DNA of 64,000 nucleotides from Campylobacterales bacterium. Lineage in GTDB: Bacteria > Campylobacterota > Campylobacteria > Campylobacterales > Sulfurovaceae. The stretch spans positions 21,005 to 85,004 of the forward strand of contig JACXUM010000004.1 in assembly GCA_014763895.1 (NCBI GenBank), in the 5' to 3' direction. Made by a program: the position numbers and the translations under genes. Below the pieces are notes generated by a model that did no database searches, was not told the origin of the DNA, and saw nothing but the letters and a program-made list of their open reading frames with translations. Positions 54,877 to 64,000 of this stretch are shown here, piece after piece. The first letter of the stretch is position 1; each line of letters begins with the position of its first letter.

Positions 54877-55725
54877 ATGAAAAAGATATTTTTATGTGCG
54901 ATCAATAATATATTAAGCGGAACGTGCCTTGAAGATTGCAAATTCTGCACACAGAGCGTAAGATACCATGCCGATATACCGCGCTACACGTATAAACCGA
55001 TCGAACAGATCGTCCAAGAAGCCAAGCAGGCCAAAGCAAACGGTGCACTGGGATATTGCCTTGTCACTGCAGGCAAAGGGCTTGATGATAAGAAAGTGGA
55101 CTTCGTAGCCAGGGCCGCACAAGCTATCAAAGCTGAAGTTGAGGAGCTAAACCTCATCGCCTGTAATGGAACGGCAACAAAAGAGCAGTTGCTCTATCTG
55201 AAAAGGCATGGGATCGACAGCTACAACCATAATCTTGAGACATCCGAACGCTATTATCCGGATATCTGTCAGACACATGGCTGGCAGGAGCGCTACGAAA
55301 CATGCCAAAACGTAAAAAGCGTGGGTCTGGCTCTTTGCAGCGGCGGCATCTTTGGAATGGGAGAGGAAGCGGAAGACAGGGAAGATATGCTCAAGGCTAT
55401 CGTATCTCTCGATCCAGATTCAACACCTCTGAATTTCTATCATCCCAACCCGGCACTTCCGATAAAAACGCGTAACATTGAACTTCAAGAAGCAGTTGAG
55501 ATCATTCAAAAAGCAAGGAGAATGCTTGGGAAGGATAAACTGCTGATGGTCGCTGGGGGTAGGGAACTGCTCTTTACCGGGCAGGAAGAAAAAATGTTTC
55601 AAGCCGGTGCCAACGCGATTGTCATTGGAAACTACCTAACCACAAGCGGCATGGCTCCGGACAAAGACAAAGATATGCTTGAAACATTAGGGTATGAGGT
55701 CGCAACCAGCTGTGATACACACTAA
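54877..55725 (+). CDS. bioB: Biotin synthase
   Basis: A 282-residue radical SAM enzyme with Cys17, Cys21 and Cys24 (CLEDCKFC) for the 4Fe-4S cluster. Downstream blocks are YNHNLETSERYYP near 112-124, CSGGIFGMGE near 150, and GGRELLFTGQE near 226. It inserts sulfur into dethiobiotin. It is shorter than E. coli BioB, as is usual in this phylum. From memory the topA-bioB pair is also adjacent in Campylobacter jejuni. Confidence 0.96.
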   Translation: MKKIFLCAINNILSGTCLEDCKFCTQSVRYHADIPRYTYKPIEQIVQEAKQAKANGALGYCLVTAGKGLDDKKVDFVARAAQAIKAEVEELNLIACNGTATKEQLLYLKRHGIDSYNHNLETSERYYPDICQTHGWQERYETCQNVKSVGLALCSGGIFGMGEEAEDREDMLKAIVSLDPDSTPLNFYHPNPALPIKTRNIELQEAVEIIQKARRMLGKDKLLMVAGGRELLFTGQEEKMFQAGANAIVIGNYLTTSGMAPDKDKDMLETLGYEVATSCDTH

Positions 55726-56872
55726 TATTCTGCTCATTCTGACTCTCTCTATATTGATATGGATCAGTCCTTTCGTAGCAAAAACCTTAAGAATACCGAT
55801 TCCGCCTGTTGAGATCATGCTAGGCTCCATTTTCGCATCTATGGGGTTTATCGGTCACAATCAATACTTTAATCTGATTGCAGAAGTCGGCTTTTTATAT
55901 CTGATGTTTCTTGCCGGGATGGAAGTTGACCTTAAAAAGATCAGCTCCAGTCCAAAGAACATTCTCCATCGTTCGATTCTTTTCTTGGCTTTAATGGTTT
56001 TATTCGCCATCATAAGTGGTATCCTTTTTCATCTCAATATGATCATTATTATATCCATGCCGCTTATTTCTATCGGATTGCTGGCCGCTCTCTCCAAAAT
56101 TTACAGTAAAGAACAACCGTGGATACAGCTGGCCTTTATTGTAGGGGTATTGGGCGAGATTATCAGTATTGCCGTATTAACCGTCTTTGATGCTGCCAGC
56201 AATACTGGTTTTGGATTGGCTCTCATCACAAAGATCAGTTATCTATTAATCTTTCTTGCGGTGGTTTATATCGTTTACCGCTTGCTACATATTCTTTTTT
56301 GGTGGTTCCCTGAACTCAAAAAGATCCTCATGCCAAAATCCGATACTTCCGACCAAGATATCCGATTGGCAATGGCACTTTTTTTTATGTTGATTGTCGT
56401 GATGCTCTCTTTGGAGTTGGAGCTTGCACTAGGAGCATTTATCGCAGGCGTAGCTATCTCGGCATTTTTCCATCATGAGAAGAAACTCGAAGAGAAAATG
56501 TCAAGTCTTGGGTTTGGATTTTTGGTCCCTCTTTTTTTCATCCATGTAGGGGCGTCTTTTGATATCAGTGCTCTTGCTTATACAGGTGTTGTTCCCGGAG
56601 CATTATTGATCACATCTCTCATGATCTTATCAAGGGTCTTTGCAGGGGTTGTTATGAAAACTGTTTTGGGGGGAAGGGATGCACTATTGATGGCGCTGTC
56701 GCTTTCTATGCCCCTTACATTACTTGTGGCTGTTGCCACAATTGGACATGAAACCAATATGATCAATACCATTCACTATTATCAACTGATCTTGGCAAGT
56801 CTTTTCGAAATTCTTATCTCTATGGTACTGATCAAACTCATTCAAATCAAATTTCGATCCAAAGAAGATTGA
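55694..56872 (+). CDS. KefB-like cation:proton antiporter (CPA2)
   Basis: A protein of up to 392 residues with about 12 membrane helices, including PPVEIMLGSIFASMGFIG early and LGAFIAGVAISAFFHHEKKLEEK in the middle, as in CPA2 exchangers. No TrkA-N or TrkA-C domain is attached, so it is a membrane-only form for Na+ or K+ exchange. The start is uncertain: the ATG at 55694 overlaps bioB by 32 bp, and a GTG at 55712 is possible. Its stop is 6 bp from the convergent repeat-protein gene. Confidence 0.88.
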   Translation: MRSQPAVIHTNILLILTLSILIWISPFVAKTLRIPIPPVEIMLGSIFASMGFIGHNQYFNLIAEVGFLYLMFLAGMEVDLKKISSSPKNILHRSILFLALMVLFAIISGILFHLNMIIIISMPLISIGLLAALSKIYSKEQPWIQLAFIVGVLGEIISIAVLTVFDAASNTGFGLALITKISYLLIFLAVVYIVYRLLHILFWWFPELKKILMPKSDTSDQDIRLAMALFFMLIVVMLSLELELALGAFIAGVAISAFFHHEKKLEEKMSSLGFGFLVPLFFIHVGASFDISALAYTGVVPGALLITSLMILSRVFAGVVMKTVLGGRDALLMALSLSMPLTLLVAVATIGHETNMINTIHYYQLILASLFEILISMVLIKLIQIKFRSKED

Positions 56873-56878
56873 CCTTGT

Positions 56879-57673
56879 TTAGTCTACTTCTTTAATCGCT
56901 TCTTCATACTCTTTATCAGCTTTTTGCTGTGCTTCTAAACGCTCTTGGGAGACATTGATCTCTTCTGGAACACTTACTTTTTGATTCGTATTTTCTTTTC
57001 TGTGCACTTCTTTTTGGCGCTTTTCTCCAGAATCGACTTCGGCGACTGCCTCTTGCTCTTCTTTGAGCTTAAGCGATCTTTTCTCTTCCGCTTCTTGTAC
57101 TGCTGTCTTTTGGGCTTCTTTCCGGCGTTTTTGAGCTTCGTACGCTTCTACTTCCCGCTTCTCTTTCTCAAGTCTTTCGGCTTCTGCTTTGGCTGCAGTT
57201 TCCTGCTCTTCTTTGAGCTTAAGCAATCTTTCCTCTTCCGCTTTCTGTGCTGCTTCTTTCTGGCGTTTTTGAGCTTCGTATGCTTCTACTTCCCGTTTCT
57301 CTTTCTCAAGTCTTTCGGCTTCTGCTTTGGCTGCAGCTTCTTGTTCTTTTTTGACTTCTTCCTCTTTGAGTTTTAAAAGCTTTTCTTTTTCAGCTTCTAA
57401 AGCAGCTTTCTCTTCAGCCAGTTTTTCTTCATCCAGTGTAGCATTTTCTTCTTGGACTTGTTTTACCGATGCTTCTGTCTCATTTTCATCTAAGATGATA
57501 TCATCCATTTCATCCTCTTCAGCCTGTCGTTTTTCAGAAATCTGATGCAAATGATCCAATAAAACTGACTGATCCTGATCGATCTTTTGAAGATTTTCTT
57601 TCAAATCAAAAGGATTATTTGCCGCATTGGCAATTCCTGTTACTACAATAACCGCGGATAAATACCGTCTCAT
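56879..57673 (-). CDS. Secreted repeat-rich coiled-coil protein
   Basis: A 264-residue protein with a signal peptide ending near ANAANNPFD. It is then almost entirely charged coiled coil rich in Glu, Lys and Ala. Residues of about 110-210 hold a 46-residue repeat (QEAAAKAEAERLEKEKREVE and following, then QETAAKAEAERLEKEKREVE). It looks TolA- or IgA-binding-like in composition only. I do not recognise a domain. It directly follows the FtsB-like gene and eno. From memory, that slot in Campylobacter jejuni holds an AMIN-domain protein (Cj1670c), which this is not. Confidence 0.7.
   Translation of the reverse strand: MRRYLSAVIVVTGIANAANNPFDLKENLQKIDQDQSVLLDHLHQISEKRQAEEDEMDDIILDENETEASVKQVQEENATLDEEKLAEEKAALEAEKEKLLKLKEEEVKKEQEAAAKAEAERLEKEKREVEAYEAQKRQKEAAQKAEEERLLKLKEEQETAAKAEAERLEKEKREVEAYEAQKRRKEAQKTAVQEAEEKRSLKLKEEQEAVAEVDSGEKRQKEVHRKENTNQKVSVPEEINVSQERLEAQQKADKEYEEAIKEVD
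57049..57345. repeat. 138-bp tandem repeat inside the coiled-coil gene
   Basis: The string CGTTTTTGAGCTTCGTA recurs at 57126 and 57264, exactly 138 bp apart, with near-identical sequence between. About two and a half copies are present. The unit is 46 codons, so copy-number change keeps the frame. Confidence 0.8.
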
Positions 57674-57676
57674 TCC

Positions 57677-57928
57677 CTACTCCTTAGGTTCTAATTGTTT
57701 CAATTCAAAATACTCTTTCTGAAGTTTTTGATTCTCATACTTCAGGTTTTTCTCTTCACGGATCAGACCTTCTTTTTTCCCTTTTAGATTATTTAATACC
57801 GTCAAAGAATTTTCACCATAGATCAATATACCCAAATATATCCCAAAAAGCAAAATCCCGATGGCCGTAATTAAAAGCGTTTTAAGAGACAACCCTGCTA
57901 TCTCTCCCACTTTCTGTGTCGGCATCAT
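57677..57928 (-). CDS. FtsB/DivIC-like septum protein
   Basis: An 83-residue single-pass membrane protein. A short cytoplasmic N-terminus is followed by a helix at about 15-37, then a coiled coil (NNLKGKKEGLIREEKNLKYE). This is the size and layout of FtsB/DivIC, part of the divisome. Its position just after eno agrees with the eno-ftsB order of many bacteria. Sequence identity to any one member is not claimed. Confidence 0.75.
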   Translation of the reverse strand: MMPTQKVGEIAGLSLKTLLITAIGILLFGIYLGILIYGENSLTVLNNLKGKKEGLIREEKNLKYENQKLQKEYFELKQLEPKE

Positions 57929-57947
57929 CTATTCTTCCCCTGGGGCC

Positions 57948-59240
<1,293 letters not shown>

Positions 59241-59263
59241 TTATAGGCTATATTTTATCCTAT

Positions 59264-59278
59264 TTTTCCTAAGGAAAA
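59264..59278. promoter_or_regulatory. Palindrome upstream of eno
   Basis: TTTTCCTAAGGAAAA is a perfect odd palindrome with 7-bp arms. It lies just upstream of TAAAAT and TATAAC boxes that could serve eno. It is a possible operator, and no T-run follows. Confidence 0.3.
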
Positions 59279-59382
59279 CTACCTAAACATATGACGCTCA
59301 TGATACTATTTTAATATATGTATTCTTTCTTGCTGTATTATCCTATTTGCGTGGCAACATAAAAAGAAAAGCTACGTTATTC

Positions 59383-60429
59383 TCAATCCTCTTCCATCAT
59401 CTCATCACCACCGTCCATATTCAAGGCAGTTCCGCTCACACCAAGCGCTTCTTTAACTTTTGCCTCAATCTCTGCCCGCAAAGCAGGATTTTCTTTGATT
59501 GCCAACTTGGCATTTTCTTTACCTTGCCCCAATTTTTCTGCACCATAACTAAACCATGCACCCGACTTGTCGATGATATCAAGCTTGACACCATAATCGA
59601 TCAGTTCTCCTGTTTGAGAGATCCCTTCACCGAACATGATATCAAACTCTGCTTGTCTAAACGGTGGTGCTACTTTGTTCTTAACCACTTTTGCTTTTAC
59701 ACGGTTACCAATCTGCGATTCACCCTGCTTCAACGTTGCGATACGTCTTACATCAATTCTAACAGAACAGTAGAATTTCAATGCATTCCCTCCTGTGGTC
59801 GTTTCAGGAGATCCATACCCCATCGTACCGATCTTCATACGTATCTGGTTGATGAAAATAACCGTTGTATTTGTTTTATGTAAAATCGCTGTCAGTTTTC
59901 GAAGTGCCTGTGACATCAATCTTGCCTGTAATCCTACATGCGTATCACCCATATCTCCTTCGATCTCACTTTTTGGCGTTAATGCCGCTACAGAATCCAC
60001 AACAATCAGCCCGACAGCCCCGCTTCTTGCCAACGTCTCAAGTACGTCAAGTGCCTGTTCGCCGAAATCAGGCTGCGAAACCAAAAGGTTTTCCGTATCC
60101 ACTCCAAGGTTTTTAGCATAGACAACATCCAGTGCATGTTCTGCGTCGATGAAGGCACAGACCATTCCCTGTGCCTGTGCTGAAGCAATGGTCTGCAAAG
60201 AAAGGGTTGTCTTGCCTGATGATTCCGGTCCATAGATTTCGATGATTCTACCCTGTGGAATCCCCCCTATCCCAAGTGCCATATCCAATCCCAACGAACC
60301 TGTCGATATTGCAGCGATCGGTTCAAATTCTTTATCCCCCAACCGCATCAAGGTACCTTTTCCGAATGTCTTATCGATCTGTTTGATCGCCATCTCCAAG
60401 GCTTTTTGTTTATTTGCGTCCATTGCCAT
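59383..60429 (-). CDS. recA: Recombinase RecA
   Basis: A protein of about 348 residues, the strand-exchange and SOS co-protease. Walker A is GPESSGKT near 69, Walker [11 protein letters not shown] near 140, and loop L2 lies around [17 protein letters not shown]. The acidic C-terminus ends GGDEMMEED. Three in-frame ATGs are near the start; 60429 has AAGGA at 7 nt and is preferred over 60435. It is divergent from mqnD. The CI/S24-type repressor at 5.9 kb could be a RecA-responsive target. Confidence 0.97.
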   Translation of the reverse strand: MAMDANKQKALEMAIKQIDKTFGKGTLMRLGDKEFEPIAAISTGSLGLDMALGIGGIPQGRIIEIYGPESSGKTTLSLQTIASAQAQGMVCAFIDAEHALDVVYAKNLGVDTENLLVSQPDFGEQALDVLETLARSGAVGLIVVDSVAALTPKSEIEGDMGDTHVGLQARLMSQALRKLTAILHKTNTTVIFINQIRMKIGTMGYGSPETTTGGNALKFYCSVRIDVRRIATLKQGESQIGNRVKAKVVKNKVAPPFRQAEFDIMFGEGISQTGELIDYGVKLDIIDKSGAWFSYGAEKLGQGKENAKLAIKENPALRAEIEAKVKEALGVSGTALNMDGGDEMMEED

Positions 60430-60460
60430 CGTCATATCCTTTTCTCCAATTCTTAGTGAA

Positions 60461-60469
60461 ATTCTAACA
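60461..60469 (-). promoter_or_regulatory. Extended -10 promoter of recA
   Basis: On the minus strand this reads TGTTAGAAT, about 30 nt upstream of the recA start. Confidence 0.5.
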
Positions 60470-60505
60470 CCATTTTATTCGCTTTTAGATAAGGTAAATG
60501 AAAAG

Positions 60506-60520
60506 ATGTCATATTGACAT
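60506..60520. promoter_or_regulatory. Inverted repeat in the recA-mqnD gap
   Basis: ATGTCA-TAT-TGACAT, a perfect 6-3-6 inverted repeat flanked by A-run and T-run arms. It lies about 40-60 bp upstream of the recA -10 box. It is a candidate operator for recA. A plus-strand terminator is less likely, because nothing is transcribed into it. Confidence 0.4.
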
Positions 60521-60613
60521 ATTTTTACCAAAGCTACCATTTGGTGAACCGTAACCAAATCCTCAATCAATCGCCACGGACTTCCGCCCGTCATTATATT
60601 CTTTGCACTCTTA

Positions 60614-60622
60614 TGCTAAAAT
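60614..60622 (+). promoter_or_regulatory. Extended -10 promoter of mqnD
   Basis: TGCTAAAAT ends 26 nt before the mqnD ATG at 60649. Confidence 0.55.
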
Positions 60623-60648
60623 ATACCTACTTTAATCTATGAAAGCAG

Positions 60649-61518
60649 ATGCCTATGAACCCTATACAATTAGCCCATTCGCCCGATGCCGATGATATTT
60701 TTATGTACTATGCCATTAAGTTCGGATGGGTCGATACGAAAGATTATCGATTTGAGAATATCGCCTTAGATATAGAAACACTCAACGAGGAAGCAATGAA
60801 AGGGACCTATGATGTAACGGCCATCAGTTTTGGCATGTACCCTTTGATCAAAGACGAATATGCCCTCCTGCGTACAGCAGTCAGCTTTGGTGAGGGATAT
60901 GGGCCTAAACTCATTAAACCGAAGGGCAGAAAGCTCAAACGTAATTTTAAAGTTGCACTTTCAGGCAAATATACGACCAATGCCATGCTATTTCGCATCT
61001 CTTATCCTGATGCACGTCCTGTTTATATGGATTTTTTAGAGATTGAGCAAGCCGTCCTGGATGGGAAAGTAGATGCGGGGGTCCTGATCCATGAATCCAT
61101 TCTCAATTTCGATGAACGTCTGGAAGTGGAAAAAGAGGTGTGGGATATCTGGGAAGAACTTGCAGGCAAAGATCTTCCGTTGCCTCTTGGAGGCATGGCG
61201 ATCCGCAGGAGCTTTCCGCTCAATCGGGCGATCGAGACAGAGAACATTCTGATCGAAGGAGTCAAGGTTGCCAACGAAAGAAAAGAGGAGCTGTGCAAAA
61301 AACTTGAGTCAGATAATCTGGTAAGAATATCGGATAAAATGCTTCAGAAATACCTGGATATGTATGCCTCGGATGCTTCTGTTCAGTTAAGTCCTTTACA
61401 ACTCCGGGCTCTGGACAAACTCTATGAGATCGGTTATAAAAACGGGCTCTGGGATGCTCCGCTTAGAACCGAGGATTACCTCATACCCAAAGAGTATGAA
61501 ATAATAAGAAACAGCTAA
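60649..61518 (+). CDS. mqnD: 1,4-dihydroxy-6-naphthoate synthase MqnD
   Basis: A 289-residue periplasmic-binding-fold enzyme starting IQLAHSPDADDIFMYYAI, the clear MqnD signature. It has TAISFGMYPLIKDEYALL and GYGPKLI, and later LGGMAIRRSFP. It converts cyclic dehypoxanthine futalosine to 1,4-dihydroxy-6-naphthoate in menaquinone synthesis. With mqnA in the window it shows the futalosine route. A second ATG two codons in is an alternative start. It is probably co-transcribed with murB. Confidence 0.93.
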   Translation: MPMNPIQLAHSPDADDIFMYYAIKFGWVDTKDYRFENIALDIETLNEEAMKGTYDVTAISFGMYPLIKDEYALLRTAVSFGEGYGPKLIKPKGRKLKRNFKVALSGKYTTNAMLFRISYPDARPVYMDFLEIEQAVLDGKVDAGVLIHESILNFDERLEVEKEVWDIWEELAGKDLPLPLGGMAIRRSFPLNRAIETENILIEGVKVANERKEELCKKLESDNLVRISDKMLQKYLDMYASDASVQLSPLQLRALDKLYEIGYKNGLWDAPLRTEDYLIPKEYEIIRNS

Positions 61519-61529
61519 TGGAGTTACAA

Positions 61530-61589
61530 GTGAAAGATCATCGACTCATGATGTCATGCTTTGCTTCTTGCGGGCGAAGGGAGATTTAA
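61530..61589 (+). CDS. Possible 19-codon leader ORF coupled to murB
   Basis: A GTG at 61530 with GGAG 6 nt upstream opens a 19-residue frame (starts MKDHRLMMSC). Its TAA shares a base with the murB ATG. It may only help ribosome reinitiation or be chance. Confidence 0.2.
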   Translation: MKDHRLMMSCFASCGRREI

Positions 61590-62365
61590 TGTTCTTTAAG
61601 ACCATTGATTTTTCCAAATACTCCAGTATCAAAGTCGGGCAGCCCGCAGAAGTAATGATGATCGAAAAAGATGATAAAATCCCTACAGACCGCTATCTCA
61701 TCGGCGGAGCAAACAATCTTTTGATCTCCCCTGCTCCTCCTGCGCTGATGATGCTTGGTAAAGATTTTGCCACCATTGAAACCCGTGGGGATACGCTTAC
61801 GATAGGAGCTGCTATGCCCACCGGCCGTATCCTCTCTTATGCCAAAAAACATGATATTGCCGGATTTGAGTTTTTATCGAAACTCCCCGGTACCTTGGGT
61901 GGCATGCTGGCGATGAATGCCGGGGTGAAATCCCATGAGATCTTCAATATTCTTGAAGCAGTCAAAATCAACGGTAACTGGGTAGAAACGGAAAAGATCG
62001 AGCATGGTTATCGTTACGCAAAGTTAAACGGCGTTGCCACCCATGCACGTTTTCATATCAAAAAAGGCTTTGATCCGCAACTTTTGGAAGAGCTTCAGCA
62101 ACTTCGCACCAACCAACCGCCCCAACCCAGCGCCGGCTCTGTTTTTAAAAACCCGCCAAATGATTATGCCGGGAGATTGATAGAAGCTACGGGGCTTAAA
62201 GGATCAAAAAAAGGGGATATGCAATGGAGCCCTATCCATGCAAATTTTTTAGTGAATCTTGGCGTAGGAAAATTCGAGGATGCACTATACCTCATCTCCC
62301 TCGCCAAACAAAAAGTATTTGAAACATTTGGAATTATGCTACAAGAGGAGATCAAAATTCTCTGA
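61589..62365 (+). CDS. murB: UDP-N-acetylenolpyruvoylglucosamine reductase
   Basis: A protein of about 258 residues. The FAD-binding region contains LIGGANNLLIS and FEFLSKLPGTLGGMLAMNAG. The catalytic Ser block is PSAGSVFKNP near 185, and HANFLVNLG lies near 220. It makes UDP-MurNAc for peptidoglycan. It is short, as in Campylobacter and Helicobacter. The ATG at 61589 with GGGAG upstream is chosen over an in-frame ATG at 61556. It is 70 nt after mqnD. Confidence 0.94.
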   Translation: MFFKTIDFSKYSSIKVGQPAEVMMIEKDDKIPTDRYLIGGANNLLISPAPPALMMLGKDFATIETRGDTLTIGAAMPTGRILSYAKKHDIAGFEFLSKLPGTLGGMLAMNAGVKSHEIFNILEAVKINGNWVETEKIEHGYRYAKLNGVATHARFHIKKGFDPQLLEELQQLRTNQPPQPSAGSVFKNPPNDYAGRLIEATGLKGSKKGDMQWSPIHANFLVNLGVGKFEDALYLISLAKQKVFETFGIMLQEEIKIL

Positions 62366-62391
62366 TCACTCTTCTTTAATATCTCATATGT

Positions 62392-62880
62392 TTACTGTTT
62401 CTCGACACAGCGAACACATCTGATATAATTTGATTGGCTTGCTTCTCTGGCATATGGATGCGCATCCGCCGGGAATACGACATAATATTTTCTATCAACT
62501 GTTGGTGTTGATGTCCAAAAATCATTATCTCTAAAATAGCTAAATACCTGTCCCTCTTTTTCATGGACATGGATCAATTCATCCTCTGTAGGCAGTCTCC
62601 AATCTGAATAGCCTGCATAATTCAAAGCACGGCAATAATTAACCGCATGCCCCCACTTCCCTGCTTTTCCTACAGAACCTTCATTTTTAAATGCTCCATC
62701 TTCGGCATCCGTATACTGCTGATCCTGCCACATTAAACCGGCATCTTCTTCGACATACACATTGTCCGCCTTGCACGATGCAGGCACCTCGACCATCTCA
62801 GCCATTTTTGGAGAGATATTTCCTCCCGCGATCAACAATGAAACCGCCGCGAACATCCATAGAGTGACTGTTTTTTTCAT
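62392..62880 (-). CDS. Secreted DUF1566 protein
   Basis: A protein of about 162 residues with a signal peptide (MKKTVTLWMFAAVSLLIAGG). It has a DUF1566 (Lcl-type) domain: GLMWQDQQYTDAEDGAF, then AVNYCRALNYAGYSDWRLPT, DFWTSTP and IRCVRCVE. The two C-terminal cysteines may pair. The function of the family is unclear, and it is often extracytoplasmic. The ATG at 62880 with AAGGGG upstream is preferred to one seven codons earlier. It converges on murB. Confidence 0.85.
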   Translation of the reverse strand: MKKTVTLWMFAAVSLLIAGGNISPKMAEMVEVPASCKADNVYVEEDAGLMWQDQQYTDAEDGAFKNEGSVGKAGKWGHAVNYCRALNYAGYSDWRLPTEDELIHVHEKEGQVFSYFRDNDFWTSTPTVDRKYYVVFPADAHPYAREASQSNYIRCVRCVEKQ

Positions 62881-62962
62881 TTTTACCCCTTCAATCTTCA
62901 TTATTGCTTACTATCATAATATAGATTTTATCAAATTAAGCTAAAACCGGTTTATATCTTTC

Positions 62963-63553
62963 TTAAGCATGTATCTCGATCGTAACACCGACTTCTACGG
63001 CACACCAGAGATCATCCATAGCACTGTTGGAAACTGCCATACATCCTTCGGTCCAGTCGTGAGCCAGGGTATACTTGTCTCCATGCCCGTCGGCATTCCA
63101 TTTAGGCTGCCCGTGAATGGTGATATAATTTCCAGGATCCACCCCTTTTTCTTTTGCAAGAGCGATATCACGTGCACTTGGGTAGGAGATCATAAGCGAT
63201 TTGTAGAGCCTTGGGTCACACTTCTTTCGGACGATACAATAATCCCCCTCAGGCGTTTTGTAATCCCCCATTGCAACTTTAGGACCCTTGTCACCGTTTT
63301 TCCCCAATGAAATACGGAACACATCCACTACTTTACCCTTTTTATACGTATAAAGCTTGCGTTTGGATTTAAACACAACGATCTTATCGATTTTTTGTTC
63401 TTTGAGGACCTCGCTTCCTGATGCCAATGCCTTATTGCATGCTTTGGTATCGTATGGCGTATTATCCGGTTTGCCATACACTACATTTTTCTGTGCACAT
63501 CCGCTTATTAAAAGTGCCAGTGCCGCACTTCCAAATCCCAAAAATTTTTTCAT
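62963..63553 (-). CDS. L,D-transpeptidase (YkuD), lipoprotein
   Basis: A 196-residue protein with a lipobox LLISGC (Cys19) and a YkuD domain. YITIHGQP near 143-150 carries the first catalytic His, and HDWTEGCMAVSN near 165-176 carries the catalytic Cys. It probably crosslinks peptidoglycan or anchors proteins to it. Relatives set helical cell shape in Helicobacter and Campylobacter (Csd6/Pgp3), but that role is not assigned here. Confidence 0.88.
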   Translation of the reverse strand: MKKFLGFGSAALALLISGCAQKNVVYGKPDNTPYDTKACNKALASGSEVLKEQKIDKIVVFKSKRKLYTYKKGKVVDVFRISLGKNGDKGPKVAMGDYKTPEGDYCIVRKKCDPRLYKSLMISYPSARDIALAKEKGVDPGNYITIHGQPKWNADGHGDKYTLAHDWTEGCMAVSNSAMDDLWCAVEVGVTIEIHA

Positions 63554-63571
63554 GATACCAGCCCTCTTTCT

Positions 63572-63952
63572 TTACCACCCATCATGGTGTTCTGATCTAT
63601 GTTTTTCTTTTTTATAGGATGTATTGTTTTTGAGCTTTTGAAGCCTATTAAGCGCTGTCATCTGCCCTTCCCTCATCTCATCGAGTATTTTATCATCAAA
63701 CGTACCCGATTTACATATCTTTTCATAGATATTCACTATATACTCTTTTAATTGACGAAGATATTCCGAATCCAGATAGACTGGAGGCTTTTCATCAAGC
63801 TTTTTTTTCAACTGCTCCAACTTGCTTGCCATATTCTCTGCATCCGTATTGGCATCTCTGAACATACGAAACAAGTTTTTGGATATTTTTTCAAGTTCTG
63901 CGATATACTTCTGGCGATTATATTTCTCAATCTGTTTTGGCGTATACTTCAT
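63572..63952 (-). CDS. Hypothetical small helical protein
   Basis: A 126-residue protein, highly charged and probably a helical bundle or coiled coil, without signal peptide or membrane segment. It ends KEKHRSEHHDGW, a basic and His-rich tail. I do not recognise a family. It lies 18 bp upstream of the L,D-transpeptidase gene on the same strand and probably shares its promoter. Confidence 0.65.
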   Translation of the reverse strand: MKYTPKQIEKYNRQKYIAELEKISKNLFRMFRDANTDAENMASKLEQLKKKLDEKPPVYLDSEYLRQLKEYIVNIYEKICKSGTFDDKILDEMREGQMTALNRLQKLKNNTSYKKEKHRSEHHDGW

Positions 63953-63984
63953 ACAAACTCTTTACACTATGTTCATTTAAGAAT

Positions 63985-63993
63985 ATTTTACCA
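63985..63993 (-). promoter_or_regulatory. Extended -10 promoter of the last gene pair
   Basis: On the minus strand this reads TGGTAAAAT, about 33 nt before the ATG at 63952. Confidence 0.45.
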
Positions 63994-64000
63994 TTTTTTT

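Noticed and set aside
57049..57345. Regular repeats that could suggest a CRISPR or satellite array
   Set aside because: The unit is 138 bp, in frame and coding for coiled coil, with no short repeats and unique spacers.
56945..57545. Plus-strand Phe/Leu-rich and Ser-rich ORFs opposite the coiled-coil gene
   Set aside because: They are antisense shadows of the Glu/Lys/Ala repeats. They have no ribosome site and biased low-complexity translations.

Overview
The window reads as a chromosome segment of a free-living Campylobacterota (Epsilonproteobacteria), closest in flavour to Sulfurovum or Sulfurimonas. This rests on gene content recognised by eye: futalosine-pathway menaquinone genes (mqnA, mqnD), a bacterial STT3-type oligosaccharyltransferase (pglB), the neighbour pairs topA-bioB and recA-eno-ftsB-like, a DksA-like protein, a Campylobacterota-type SurA-like protein next to dcd, and modest G+C (about 35-43% in lines counted by hand). 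Most promoters that can be recognised are extended -10 boxes (TGnTAnAAT) without a clear -35. No rRNA, tRNA, insertion sequence or CRISPR array was seen.

Layout. 1-5.5 kb (minus strand): a periplasmic multicopper oxidase, then a coupled four-gene set (YyaL-type thioredoxin protein, small Fe-S protein, DUF309 protein, SagB-type nitroreductase). 5.5-8.9 kb: a DksA-like factor, a CI/S24-type repressor with a divergent 36-codon ORF and repeated operators, and molybdopterin genes moaD-moaE-moeA, with a triple-hairpin element in front of moeA. 8.9-14.9 kb: mqnA, a periplasmic sugar-binding-type protein paired with a GGDEF/EAL membrane sensor, gltX and comEA.

14.9-41.7 kb is a protein- or surface-glycan locus. 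A WecA-type initiating transferase on the plus strand converges on a nearly gapless 26-kb minus-strand gene run. This run starts with wbpA-wbpB-wbpD-wbpE, which make a UDP-2,3-diacetamido-uronic acid, and carries a WbpI-like 2-epimerase further down. It also holds about ten glycosyltransferases, two Wzx flippases, a GtrA/GtrB module with an unusual GT-C/GT-B fusion, a pyruvyltransferase and a radical SAM protein, and it ends with pglB. The simplest reading is lipid-linked glycan assembly, flipping by Wzx and transfer to asparagine by PglB.

41.9-52.4 kb: a SurA-like chaperone with dcd, a shared bidirectional terminator, the set mscS - Na/Pi cotransporter - asnB, and a peptide-modification or turnover cassette (RimK ATP-grasp ligase, retropepsin-like protease, M14 desuccinylase-like enzyme, M42 peptidase). 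52.7-64 kb is mainly housekeeping: topA-bioB-kefB-like, a repeat-rich coiled-coil protein with an FtsB-like protein, eno, recA, mqnD, murB, and small envelope genes including an L,D-transpeptidase.

The least ordinary items are the glycan locus with its GT-C/GT4 fusion and its AT-rich mosaic segment, the binding protein/GGDEF-EAL sensor pair, the RimK-protease cassette, and the structured element in front of moeA.
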